DNA from: Hyposmocoma kahamanoa
Lineage: Eukaryota > Arthropoda > Insecta > Lepidoptera > Cosmopterigidae
Reading direction: 5' to 3'
NCBI RefSeq assembly: GCF_003589595.1
Contig: NW_020653945.1
Span: 6,582,631-6,646,630, forward strand
DNA length: 64,000 nucleotides
Shown here in pieces: positions 20,661-31,340 of this stretch; position 1 is the first letter of the stretch, and each line of letters opens with the position of its first letter. The position numbers and the translations under genes were made by a program. The notes under the pieces are model-generated. The model was not told where the DNA came from. It did not search any database and saw only the letters and a program-made list of their open reading frames with translations.

Positions 20661-21142
20661 TGTGTCAAAATACGATTCTTAAAAATTTTCACGATAGAAA
20701 AAAAAACACAAATTTACCTCGAAATTTTAAAAGAAAACCGTTATATTAAATAGGTACTTTACACATACCAATGATTTTTATGAACTAAGTAGAACACGTA
20801 TTACATAGTATACGATATACATTTTTCAAAGGGGCATTGATTTCGTTTGTAAAAAAATTAATTCTGAAATAAAGCTAGTCTCCCTGCCCCTCGACACAAG
20901 CAAAATGAACCGTATTAGTACGGGCAACATTTTAATTTGAGCTGAGGTAGGACGGACTCTTAAGTATCAAATGAAGTTCTCTTGACCCTGCGATTGCGTT
21001 ATGTCGCTCCGTGTACTATGAGTATATTGCATGTCATAGAAGTAGAATATCGTAGGCCAACGTTGTTGATACCTGAGGCCTGTTACCGATGAAAGTGTAC
21101 GGATGTCAAATGAATTGAAAACGTTGCTCTGCTGTCAGGTAC
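20661..21142. other. Noncoding stretch, nothing recognised
   Basis: No repeat family, RNA or ORF could be supported here. Confidence 0.4.
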
Positions 21143-21395
21143 AACCGACTTCAAAAAAAGGAGGAAGACGGCATTGTTTTTTGTATGTATGTTACGCAAT
21201 TACTCTCATTTGTAAACCGATTTGATGATTCTTTTTTGTTTTAAGCTGTTTTAAATTTAGTTAAATTTGAAGAAAATATTCCACCTATAAGGGTGGCAAA
21301 CTAAGAGATGTTTCACGCATTTTCCGGTAACCGATTTCAAATAGAACTTGGTAAATAGGTGTAATTCCACGAACTGTTGAGGTCGTTTTTTTAGT
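21143..21395 (+). repeat. Family G element
   Basis: Starts ACAACCGACTTCAAAAAAAG and ends TGTTGAGGTCGTTTTTTTAG. The central block TATTCCACCTATAAGGGTGG and the block CCGGTAACCGATTTCAAA are intact. The ends are near-inverted (ACCGACTTCA / TTGAGGTCGT). Confidence 0.7.
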
Positions 21396-21439
21396 ACGGA
21401 AATTATTATTAATATTAAGTAATACTGCTTTCAAAGACT

Positions 21440-21534
21440 TCTAGAAAGTCGCGTGCATCATCTTAGATCACAACCATGATAATGTATTTATGGGTCTTTG
21501 TAACCTGAATACAAATAAATAAATAAAATATATT
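21440..21534 (+). repeat. LINE 3'-tail-like sequence
   Basis: GTATTTATGGGTCTTTGTAA, CCTGAATACAAATAAATAAA. A similar tail is at 39640-39715 (TTATGGGTCTTTTGTGACC with AAATAAATA units). It is probably a jockey- or CR1-type 3' UTR remnant. Confidence 0.35.
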
Positions 21535-21535
21535 G

Positions 21536-21708
21536 AGTTCTTAGGTTTTCGCGATTGTTACACATAGGAAATAAAACTATTTTTTTTTATTGACACTCAA
21601 CCGTGACCATGGGACATGTAAAGGGCCCAAAACGTCGGTTTGTTTGAAAAAAACAAATATACGCGATTTAAATCCGGAAAAATAGTTTCATTTCCTATAA
21701 AAAAAAAA
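21536..21708 (+). repeat. Family F foldback element, near complete
   Basis: The left end GTTCTTAGGTTTTCGCGATT and ACATAGGAAATAAAACTATT mirror the right end AAAATAGTTTCATTTCCTAT. The central part reads CAACCGTGACCATGGGAC and CCAAAACGTCGGTTTGTTTG. It is symmetric with long inverted arms, hence MITE-like. Confidence 0.65.
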
Positions 21709-21841
21709 TTATATATACTTAGAAGTCTATTATGGTTGTGATATCTGTCTACACCGATGGAAAAATAAACAAAGCGTATGCATTTATATTGTTATCGGAG
21801 ATCGGAATAATAATAACATGCAAGATAAGCACATCAATTAC

Positions 21842-22028
21842 CTGATATCAAACTAGGGAATTCCCTGTACTATGAGTACCACAGTCATTGAAATTCATTT
21901 CGGGGCACTAATCGGAATACCCAGCTCAGAAAAATTTAGAAAAGCTTTTTCCCAAATTCGTCTTACCGCGACTCGAACCCGGGACACCGAGCATCCGCAG
22001 TACAAACCGTTCGGCCACCGAGGTCGTC
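21842..22028 (-). repeat. Family C tRNA-derived SINE
   Basis: The minus-strand head is GACGACCTCGGTGGCCGAAC, with a B-box-like GGGTTCGAGTC at about 21970-21980. The 3' end is GGGAATTCCCTAGTTTGATA. Other copies are at 31964-32125, 45056-45202 and 53116-53275. It is tRNA-like but continues into a SINE body, so it is not a tRNA gene. Confidence 0.7.
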
Positions 22029-22952
22029 ATAATAGGCATATTATATTTACCTAAATATCACCTAATACTCATAGAATATCCAATACAATAAAATAACAAA
22101 ACCTTTCTTCTAAATATACTTCTGTAGTAAAATATGGTAGTTACATATTTAATTTAGTTCTCTAAATTAAACCTAATAATTCAGGAAGTTCGGAGGACGA
22201 AAAGAATCTACTTATACAGAGTAGATAGATAACTTCGTAGAAAGTTTAATTAAATATATTCGGTCTTTTCCTATCTCTGATTATTACATAAAAATATATA
22301 ATAAATTACAAGAAAAAAATACAAGGTTAAATTCGACCATGAGCATTTCTAGAAAGATCAGGTAATCGCATGAAATTTTAACACATTTCTTAACGCGGGC
22401 CGGCGCGGCGGTAGGCTCGTCGCTTTGCACAATACAAAGGAACGAGCCTTGTGCGTGAGGTGGGAGGAGGAGGCGATTAGGGATGTGGACGTGATATGTG
22501 AAACGAAAGTTCAGGTTTTGATTTAATAAATATGTGCTGTGAGTTGAACCCCTTTTTATTAACAGTTTTTATTACTTGATGCGTTCATACGTTGAACTCT
22601 TTTCTAGGAAAAACTAAACATTTATATTTTGTGTATTTTAACAACATTGTATTAGTTTATGTGGAACAGTTTAGTTATAGAAACATACTTTATCGTTTTA
22701 CAACATAAAATACATACATACTATCATCTACTATCACCAGTAGGATAGGGGGGATGAAAACAGGCGTAAACGTTGCCATAGGACGACCCCGGACAAACCT
22801 CTGTCTCCATCTTTATTTGCACCTTTATATTAATATTTCTCAATATTTTCTAGTGACATCAATGTGAACAATGTAGTGAATGTAGGGCGAAGACAGTTTA
22901 AAGGCGTTGATATATTTGACAGATTTAAAATGAAATGAAAAATATTGTCCTT
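22029..22952. other. Noncoding stretch with a GC-rich patch
   Basis: Mostly AT-rich. The patch at about 22390-22490 is unusually GC-rich and contains the hairpin listed at 22414-22448. No ORF is supported. Confidence 0.4.
22414..22448. other. 35-nt hairpin in a GC-rich patch
   Basis: GGCTCGT-CG-CTTTG, loop CACAATA, then CAAAG-GA-ACGAGCC. Two stem blocks of 5 and 7 pairs are separated by a 2x2 internal loop. It sits in a GC-rich patch that could be a promoter or an untranslated exon of cac. The function is unknown. Confidence 0.4.
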
Positions 22953-23292
22953 CTTTTACTGATAACAAAAGTGATAGACGCACTGAACCAAAATCAAGTT
23001 TTGTTTTCGTTTACTCGATAACTGCATTACAGTAACTCAATGTAAGCGTTACACTAAATTCGCAACAAATAACTTGTTTTATTCACTTGTTGTTTAAAAC
23101 GTTAAGGTATTATAATATTTAAACGTTTTAAATATAGTATTATAATATTTTAATTTTAAAACAACAAGTGAACAAAACAAATTATTTGTTGCGAATTCAG
23201 TATATTAAGTATTATAGAGCGTTTATTTGAGTAAATGGAAACAAAACTTGATTTGGGTTCAGTGCGTCTATCAGTTTTGTTATTAGTAAAAG
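22953..23292. repeat. Long foldback (imperfect palindrome), 340 bp
   Basis: CTTTTACTGATAACAAAAGT at the left pairs with the reverse complement of the right end (CTTTTACTAATAACAAAACT). The match continues through TGATAGACGCACTGAACC and AAATCAAGTTTTGTTT. An inner block, TTCGCAACAAATAA...TTGTTTT...TTCACTTGTTGTTT, also pairs. There is almost no spacer. No coding sequence is inside. It looks like a foldback MITE. Confidence 0.75.
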
Positions 23293-23514
23293 TAATTTTA
23301 GTTTCACAGAAGTTGTAAAATTGATAACAATACCTTCAAAGTATTCACCCTACATGGATGTACTCACGTCACTAGATAATTATCTAAGCAGCTGTTCGAT
23401 CTAGTACGATACTAGTAACGTAAGCGACAAATGCACTGACCTTAAAATAAGGTTAGTTTGTGTTTGCTCGTACCGACGTCAATTTGTATTCGCAGATATA
23501 AGCTACACTTCACT

Positions 23515-23625
23515 AGACGGCGGAGGGGCGAGTGTTTCGGGGCGAAAATGCGGGGCGGGGGGAGTGATAGGCCTTGGCGAAGGACACGGCGCATCTTGCC
23601 CTTCGCCCGCCTCATTAGCTAAAAC
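23515..23625. promoter_or_regulatory. GC-rich island, candidate promoter or first exon of cac
   Basis: A G/C-rich block (GGGCGAAAATGCGGGGCGGG on the plus strand) in an otherwise AT-rich region, 10.7 kb 5' of the N-terminal cac exon. On the minus strand there is an ATG-led frame starting MRRAKGKMRRVLRQGL, but I see no convincing donor. Assignment as a promoter or untranslated exon is inference from composition and position only. Confidence 0.2.
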
Positions 23626-24997
23626 ACTCGAGTTATTGTCGACCGAATATGAGAATAGGGCTTTAGATACCTAAGGAAATGGCACGCGATATTTTTCGTA
23701 TCGATATTGATAAAACCAGAGACGACTGGACTTTCGCAATCACAGTATCTTATATTTTGTGCTTGCTTCTCGTAGTAGATGTAGGCAAGAAATACAAGCT
23801 ACTTAGAAAAATGTATAACAAAAACGAACAAAAAGATATTTGTTGTGATATATTTACGACGACGTAATAAGACTATTCTGCACTAAATAGTGAAGCCTAA
23901 CTATTTTACACTGTACTTACGAATTTCCCATTGAATTATGCACATTGGAAGTTTCCAGGCCTTAAAATAATGTCACTAATTTTATACAGAACATTCACAA
24001 ATTCCAGTTTAGTTACAATTTAATGAGATAATAAAAATAAAATGACACTTCTTTCCGTTTAACTTTATATAAAAATATATTTGTCTACCTGCAAATACAT
24101 TACAAATGTAATTTTTTAAATGTTGGAATCATATGTGTTTTTTTTTAATAAAAAAGCACATTAAATTAAATACTGGGATTGGCAGACCAAATCACGTGAG
24201 GTATTCATTTATTTCGACTTAAATTATTCATCTTTCTCTGACATCATAAACAACACTTTGAATAAGTATAAAATGGGCATGGAATTTCATATGAAGCTAA
24301 GTATTTGTATTTTGTATTTGAAGGTAAGTAAAAAAAATTTTATAAAATGTGTATTTCATTTAATAGACGTCTCATGATTGTACCTAAACAAACGGACTAT
24401 AGAGTAACTGGAGAGTGTGTGGATTGGTAATTTTCGTAAATCAAACCATCAGCAGCAACAAAATAGGATTTGGAGAGTAAGTCAGGAGTGGATATACTAT
24501 AATTATCGAAAGCGACTGTGTTTATTATGTTATTATTTTTATTGATTTATCAAACACAAAGAAAAATTCCTTCGTTCTGACTAGACCAGAAATAGTGCCT
24601 GTTGTCATGCCGAGGTCACCGCTCTTTTCCAACTAATATGAGTGTTCATTTTTGTAACAATAATAATAACGAACTAGTGGAAAATTTCACAAAAAATACA
24701 TGGAAATCGTATATTAGAAATCATAATAATCAAGAAATAAATATTACGCTTATTATATTTTATTTTTATATACTCTTTTCCCTCCATGAAATGATTAATA
24801 ATAAAAACCTCCGATACGTAAGTTAAGATAGTTCTATCTATCTGTACAGACTGTCCTGATTGCAGCATATTATTTTAATGTCACCTGATCACCATAGTAT
24901 ACATAAGTTGAAGAAGATCGCACATGTGGAAATAAAATAAATATCATCTATTTTGCCCAGTATACATTATTTATTAGAAACAACGATATGTATATAC
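23626..24997. other. 1.4 kb noncoding stretch
   Basis: AT-rich. Small frames at 23679-23867 and 24602-24826 show no recognisable domain. No repeat family was identified. Confidence 0.45.
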
Positions 24998-25852
24998 GAA
25001 CAGCTCAAGAATTTTAGCTAAAAATGACGAAATTAGCGGTAAATGAGTGTAAAAATACGTCAGACAAACATAAAATAGATACTAACATCATATTCCACAA
25101 GGAAGTAATGCGTTTCAACTTGTATTTTTACGTAAATATTCACTAAAACAGAAAATTAATTTAATTGCAAATAAGATACGAAAATATTGCAAATTAACGG
25201 ATTTTTTCTCCCCATTTTGCTATTTTGTTTCAAAATAATTATATTACGTAATTTTTTGAGAATAGGCAATATCGCGACGGTTGCTGAATTTCTACAAATA
25301 AAAAGATCAAATTTTTACGGAATATATTTAGTATTTGCCTTCATTAGTTTCATGTGAAAATCATTATTCTTGGTCATCATACAGGACTCATTTTTTAAAA
25401 ATTGTCTTGCCCAGACTCAAAAGTTCTTAACTAAACTTATTTTAGGGAACTAACACTGACTAAAAAAGTTATCGTCAGTTCTCCAAAGTTGTGTATAAAT
25501 AACTTGCAGGTTCAGGTTCTTTATTATTATAAGGTACTTTTCATGTGTTTGTCCACAGATAATATCAGGCTTATAACTAAAGTCAGATTCGATAGTCGTA
25601 CTTAAACTCGCTTTTAGGTTTTTGTTCATATATGAATGAAATAAAAATTAGGTAGTATTTATTAACTTAATGATGGGTTAAGCAAGAGACAATTTCCTCA
25701 CTTGTGATGGAAATGTTTGTGTGTATTCGAGTGCGTGCCGACGAGGGTAAATACAAGTTGCTTACGTCTACATGAATTTTATTTTTGCCTCACTTCTGAC
25801 AGTTGGTTTGATATGAAACTATCATTCTATGCGTTATATATGTATTAGATGC
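24998..25852 (-). mobile_element. Relative of the 35.7-37.3 kb transposon, opposite orientation
   Basis: 24998-25255 matches the reverse complement of about 36905-37160 (ACGAACAGCTC, TAAAAATGACGAAAT, CTCCCCATTTTGCTATT). 25660-25850 matches the reverse complement of about 35703-35900 (TTAACTTAATGATGGGTTAA, GTGCGTGCCGACGAG, ACTATCATTCTATGCGTTAT). The TIR at 25832-25852 is decayed and the other end is missing. The satellite section is replaced by unrelated sequence. Confidence 0.7.
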
Positions 25853-26560
25853 GGCGGCCGTTCCATACACATAGCGTGTTTCACAGATGTTCGGTGAAAA
25901 CACAACACTTCAATATCATAGATTAATAGGCAACAGAGTGGTCTGACTACACAGTAGGGATATAGGATATAGTCTACAACACAGTAGGGATAATTAGAAT
26001 AAAATAGTTACTATGGTTACCATCTATAAATTTAAAAAATTGAAAAAAACGCTGCGTGGGCAAGGAACGAACATAACATAATATCAATAATTTCAACAAC
26101 TCGACTGTATCTTTTTTCTTTTACTTAATAATATGTTTTTCTTTTTAATAATATAATAATTTTAAATAGTTAGTGGAAGACCCTTCGGTCAAAGCAAAAT
26201 GAAATGTATTTTGCAACTAATAGCGACTTTGCCAGGGGCTCTACGTTAATTCCCCAACTATGGATAAATGTCATTGGTAAACACTCAATATTATCTGCTT
26301 GTCTAGCTCATTCCCAATAGTTATAGATTGTCACGTCTGTCCACGGTACTATGGTACTGATACTCTTTGCTAAAATTCAACACTAAAACAAAACGCTCTC
26401 ACTATTGATAGTGTTTTGTTTGGAACATGTAGTTGCTGTGAATGTTCTTGTCTAAAGCTTGTCTATAGATTGAAGTCGTTGATTATAAGATTTTTATTTG
26501 TATACCTAATACTAAAATCAAATAGAAATGGTACCTATTAAGTTGTCATAGTCAATTTAA
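25853..26560. other. Noncoding stretch
   Basis: ACACAGTAGGGATA occurs twice about 30 bp apart near 25950-25995. Nothing else was recognised. Confidence 0.4.
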
Positions 26561-26710
26561 ATAATCATTTTATTCTATATGTAAAATAAATTTACACTTG
26601 AAAACGTAATTTTTAAACTACCGCTCGTTCACTGTTCTGTCTTCCCTGAGAAAGACAAGCAAAAAACTCTAGGGATTGCTCTTTTCAGATGAACTTTAAT
26701 GAAATGTAGA
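26561..26710 (-). mobile_element. CR1-like LINE 3' UTR fragment
   Basis: On the plus strand, TTACACTTGAAAACGTAATT, CTCGTTCACTGTTCTG, GAAAGACAAGCAAAAA and AGGGATTGCTCTTTTCA match 50929-51080. That segment is the 3' UTR of the decayed LINE on the minus strand. Only the UTR is present, so it is an extremely 5'-truncated copy. Confidence 0.65.
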
Positions 26711-27212
26711 AAACCGAACTAATGTAACATTAATATCATTCGAGCAGCAATGCTTAATTTTACTTCAAGTTGGCCTGTAGAATTTCATTTATATTTGAAT
26801 AGAAAGGAGATTTTACTTACATTGGCGTATCTGCCACAATGAGCCACTTGGCCACTTTCCATTTTGCTATAGCTAGGCTCGACTTAAGTTATAGCCGGAT
26901 CGCTACTTGCCAAGAGTTTGCCAAGTTATGTTTTTGGCTAATTGAATCAAATTATTTACAAGAACTTGTGGGTCAGTAGGACATTTATTTACTACGATAT
27001 GTTTGTTGATCTGTGGGTTCCCAGTAACTTCTTTTGCGTGAAGTACAGTTACGACATGTCACTCTTTCTTGATATTTTAATTCAACCGTATGATTGCAAT
27101 GAGACTGTCTAAAATAGAATAATTATATAGTAATCAAAAAATATAAGTATGTATCCATATATGGCACTCAAATTACCAGAAGGACACATCTGCAAAATGC
27201 TAATGTTTCTGA
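26711..27212. other. Noncoding stretch, nothing recognised
   Basis: No supported ORF, RNA or repeat. Confidence 0.4.
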
Positions 27213-27480
27213 AGAGAGTTCGTCCAAGGAAGTACTGCCACCTTTGCTATTTCTGCCGCCAAACAGTAGCATTGCTGCGTTCCGGTTTTGAAGGGTACGG
27301 GTACTGGTGAAATTACAGGCACATGAGACTTGGCAACTTATATTTCACGGTGACGGACGCGGTGGGAGTGCCCCTCAGATCTTTGCGATTTGAAGCAACT
27401 GCAACTGTTGTGGAAAGACGTGTTGCTTTCCACCAGGCACACGACTTGTTCGTCCCATCAGTTGGTATTATAAAAAAAAA
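27213..27480 (+). repeat. Family A SINE-like repeat, near full length
   Basis: Runs from AGAGTTCGTCCAAGGAAGTA to GTTGGTATTATAAAAAAAAA. The 3' hairpin arm is damaged (GATTTGAAGCAACTGC instead of AAAGCTCTGAGTGGC). Confidence 0.8.
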
Positions 27481-28296
27481 TATGCGTAAATTGGAGACTT
27501 AAAAATTTTCATACATACATGATTTGTTTAATATAGTTAGCATTATTTTTATGACTTGGCTTTAAAAGCACTTTTGACGTATAATCACACGTGGTTTTAT
27601 TATACCAAAGGTTTAACGGGTGCTGCTGCTGCTGTTAGGTATATATGTGATTTTCGATGAAATAGGTATGAAGTCTTTGCAAAACAACAAAGGTACAATA
27701 CCAAAAAAAATGTTTTTAGTTTGACAAAGCAGTATAAAATCACGTTAATATTCACAAAAATTCATAAATGCAGTGTATCGTACGTAGAACAATCAATCTT
27801 TTGGCCAATTTCATGGTAAGTTCACTGAGCCGGGTTGATCGCCCACTGAACTTTACCGCACCTGCCGTACATGACCAGCAAACTTAAATTTGCTGTCGAT
27901 AGCGCCACGCCAACGAAAATTTATACATAATCATACCACGACCAAAACTCTTGTTACAAATTTTTACAACTGCATATTTAAGTTAGTAATTACACGGGCG
28001 CCGTATTACTGATTGTTTATTTATACCTGAAAACCGATAGCCTGGTGTTACGTGTTTATGAGGGCTGCCGCTGTAAGTTGCTTCACGAATGTTTCAATTG
28101 TAGTGGTCAGTGTTCGCTATTCATTTACTAGATCTTCACAGAGAACAATCGAGAATAATTTTCAAAAGTATTTTTTTATGATAAATATACAAGCATATCG
28201 GAACGAAATGAGCGCTATACAATGTTATGTATTGACAGTATACTTTATTATAATAAAGTTTCTGATTTGATTATTATTGTTATTAATAGTGAGAGA
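27481..28296. other. Noncoding stretch
   Basis: 27520-27605 resembles 13000-13090 (CACTTTTGACGTATAATCAC). A GCT-rich trinucleotide run lies at about 27621-27636. No gene was recognised; the frame at 28052-28270 is unremarkable. Confidence 0.4.
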
Positions 28297-28372
28297 TTTT
28301 TTTTATAATATCAAGTGACAGAACGAGTGACGAGACAAGTGCGCCTTGTGGTAAGCAACACGCTTATCCATA
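28297..28372 (-). repeat. Family A SINE-like repeat, 3' end only
   Basis: Minus-strand 3' terminal ~75 bp: the poly-A, then CACTTGATATTATAAAA and the GGATAAGCGTGTTGCTTACC segment. Confidence 0.6.
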
Positions 28373-29460
28373 ATTCTTTCACTAAAGTACAGGTACTCAT
28401 TTACTTAGTTTAGTCAAAACAATTACACTGTTAGAGTTCTAAGATTTAATTCTATAGTTCTATGAAGATTGAATACTGCCTTCTTTGTCAAAAACAACGC
28501 ATTTGCATTTTTATAACTTTCGAAATATTGGCACCTATAGCTTTTTTTGTAAATGCAAAATGTCAATTACACTGATTTTACAAAAAAATCCGTTCATAGG
28601 AGGTTGTAGATCTCGCTTTGCTGATTCCATGTTAATAACTCAATTTCGCAAAAATGTCGTTTACGTTGTTTATGATAAGGATGGCAGTATGCTGATTCAG
28701 ATTCAGTTTATACTGTTTATTTTTATACATATTATTATATCTTCCTTTACATTTGTTTTGCTTGTATTGGATTTCTTATAATGAAATATATTTATCTTTA
28801 TCTTTGGACCAGAATTTATTGTAATTTGATTATTTCGACAAGAACCAATATATCACACTGCTATTAAAACAGTGTTATAACTCTAAATATGTGAAATTCA
28901 AGATTATATAATAGCCGAACGTAATATTTGGTTCTCTTCAAGTTAATAAGACCGTCGTTTGAGTATCGCAAGAAAAAATTAAAATATATCTATTCAACTC
29001 AAAATGAGACAATTTTTGTGAGCTACTTCTAGACAAAATAGAATACTCAAAAATACGAAATTATTTTCCCTTTTTATTTTTAAAAATAATTTTAATATTT
29101 CGCATGTAGGAAATTGTTTAGATGTCTGTAATAAATTTTTAACTATACATTAGTTTAACAATATTTCTCGGCAAGTGAGAGAGAGATTCGTTTTTCATCG
29201 ATTCTGAAAAAACACTTTACTCTTTTCGACTTACACTTTTCGACTTAATATATTATTGTATTAACAGTACGATATATACTTACAATCAAAAAGCGAGTTT
29301 AAAAAGAAGCACGCGCGCAAAAAATGACCTATCACGGCACGACACTGATAAATTGCAGCAGAGTAAGTACCAACATCATAGGGTTTTCCCAACCGATGTC
29401 CCATTAACATAACGGCCGGATTGACCTCGAGGCCTACATCAATAAGCAAAAAATATTCCC
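28373..29460. other. 1.1 kb noncoding stretch
   Basis: AT-rich. The frame at 28485-28781 shows no resemblance to a known protein. No repeat family was recognised. Confidence 0.4.
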
Positions 29461-29540
29461 TGGGTGTGTTCCAAGATCTGTGGAAGATGAGACGCGACGG
29501 CGCCTCGCTCGGCCGACAGGCGGGCGCCGGCAACCTAAAT
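29461..29540 (-). other. GC-rich patch with splice-like borders, unassigned
   Basis: On the minus strand CCCTATTTAG precedes a GC-rich segment (GTTGCCGGCGCCCGCC). A CTATGATGTTG/GTACTTAC donor-like site follows about 155 bases on, near 29370. One frame stays open across it (29261-29533) but matches no family I know. It could be a cac 5' exon, a transposon scrap or chance. Confidence 0.2.
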
Positions 29541-29655
29541 AGGGTATCCCACTGCGGTTCTGGAGACCTTCTACTTTGTCACATTCACTATGGCAACTGA
29601 GATAAAATATGGCAATGCGGAATTATCTGTAACTAGATTCGCTCTATTGCATAAA

Positions 29656-29741
29656 CGTCCATTAACTTTAACGCTACATCAAGTGTCTTTGCTTGTGTTT
29701 TGCTTTGATAAAGCACAAGGCAGTATTATGGTTAATGGACG
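29656..29741. other. 86-nt hairpin
   Basis: CGTCCATTAAC (29656-29666) pairs perfectly with GTTAATGGACG (29731-29741). Internally GCTTT-GAT-AAAGC (29702-29714) forms a second tight stem, flanked by CTTGT / ACAAG. It has precursor-miRNA-like size but large internal loops. The function is unknown. Confidence 0.3.
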
Positions 29742-29844
29742 CATTAAATTTAAATGTCTTTTCTGGGACTAGCTGCAGAACTAAAATGACATTTTTGTGA
29801 ATATACATAAATCGATATACAGCATGTTCCTAGTGACAAACTTT

Positions 29845-30311
29845 TTTTTTTCAGAATTTAAAATTGTGTTTTTGTATTTTCACGCAAACCACTGTTTCGA
29901 CCTCTTTAAATGTCCCAAGGTCACGGTTGACTGAGATTTAACATGAGAACTGTAAAAAGATTGAAATGTTGATTGGTTTGAAAAAACAAGTAATCGCCTT
30001 ACTTTCTCAAACTCGTATCTTAAAGCACAAAGTTAACGAAATGCAACAAATGGATTGTATATACAAACTTTGCAGGCTGATTTCACATCACATTTCCTTC
30101 ATATTCACACACTACCTTTCATCTATTTTTAAAGTAATGCATTAAAATTAACACCCTTGAAAAAGAAATTTAAAATAAATAGAAAGATTTGCCATCTCCT
30201 GAATAATCACTCTTTATAAGATACGAGTTTGAGAAAGTAATACACAACGTAGATCAGAAAATGTTGTTTCATTTCTTAGGTGTAACAATCGCACAAAACT
30301 TAAAAACTCGA
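29845..30311 (-). repeat. Family F element interrupted by a small TIR element
   Basis: 29860-29935 carries the minus-oriented centre (CCACTGTTTCGACCTCTTTA, CAAGGTCACGGTTGACTGA). 30262-30310 carries an arm end (TTTCATTTCTTAGGTGTAAC, AATCGCACAAAACTT). Between them sits the 242-bp element at 29999-30240. Confidence 0.5.
29999..30240. mobile_element. 242-bp MITE-like element with perfect 24-bp TIRs
   Basis: The left arm starting TTACTTTCTCAAACTCGTAT (29999-30022) is the exact reverse complement of 30217-30240. The interior (about 194 bp) is noncoding. Flanking bases do not give an obvious target duplication. It lies within a family F copy, so it is younger than that copy. Confidence 0.7.
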
Positions 30312-30510
30312 CATCAGTGGCAACACGATTAAACTCATTAATAAAAAATTTTTAAAATGCTGCAATTTATTGTAGTTATTGCTGCAATCATCAAGCACGT
30401 GATAACAGACAGTCAGACAGAATAAGAATATATTATGTAAACTGTAGTAGTCAATACACGTCAAGTACGAATTTTCAAAAAAAAATAAAAAAATCTGAGT
30501 ACAGATTACT

Positions 30511-30781
30511 AAAAAAACCGACCTCAAAAGTGGAATTACATCTATTTGCCAAGTTTTACTTAAATCGGTTACCGGAAAGTGCGCGAAACTGGATTCATCC
30601 CCTACTTTGCCACCCTTAGTGGTGGAATATTTTCTTCAAATTTAAATGGGACCAATACTGAGGTACCCTCTTTCCAACAAACAAAAACATCTAATTCAGT
30701 CCACAATTCAGCCGGAGTTATCGCGTAACATACATACGAAAAAAAGAATTGAACCTCCTTCTTTTTTTGAAGTGGTTAAAA
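30511..30781 (-). repeat. Family G element, full length
   Basis: It runs from AAAAAAACCGACCTCAAAAG to CTTCTTTTTTTGAAGTGGTT on the plus strand, i.e. an inverted full copy. The central CCACCCTTAGTGGTGGAATA block and the GCGTAACATACATA block are present. Confidence 0.7.
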
Positions 30782-31039
30782 ACTAACATTGAAGTACACG
30801 CTACAAAATAAATTAAACCTTCGACACTCCAAAACAATTTTCATGTTAAGTGAAATCATTCTGTAAAAGTGACCTACGTACACGTTTCACCGTGCACGGT
30901 AAGAGTGGACCTAAATCTGTGAGATAAACGCGGCATACTTGTGTTGACTAGCTCAACAACCTAAATGAAGATAATTAAAAAATAATAATACTCGATTTTT
31001 ATAGAAAACATCAGTATGAACAAGTAGTATTTGAATTAA

Positions 31040-31340
31040 TATCTATCACCTCTGACCTACCGCCTCTCAAGTAAAGGCCGTGGGTTTGAATACAGGATAC
31101 ATAATACGGGAAATATTTTCTGAGTTTCTCGAAATTTATGTGTGAAAATTTAATTAGAAATTTACCATGAACTTTTCGATGCAGGAAAACATCGTGTTGA
31201 AACCTGCAAGTTTCACAACCCTCAGAAAACATGTGAAGTCCCCAACCTGCATTAGGCCAGCGCAGCGTGGCGGACGGAGAGGAATGCCCGTGCCCAGCAG
31301 TGGGATGTATAAGTGGATTCATGATGATTAAATCACCGCA
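31040..31340 (+). repeat. Family D tRNA-derived SINE (ends in GATGATTA)
   Basis: Landmarks are the weak B box GTGGGTTTGAATAC, GAGTTTCTCGAAATTTATGT, TACCATGAACTTTTCGATGC, AGGAAAACATCGTG, AAACCTGCAAG, CATGTGAAGTCCCCAACCTG and the end GGATTCATGATGATTA. It is the same family as 42862-43157 and a common lepidopteran SINE type. Both strand frames at 31011-31394 and 31267-31620 are artefacts of it. Confidence 0.7.

Noticed and set aside
21960..22028. tRNA gene on the minus strand
   Set aside because: It is the head of a family C SINE. The same body follows in other copies.
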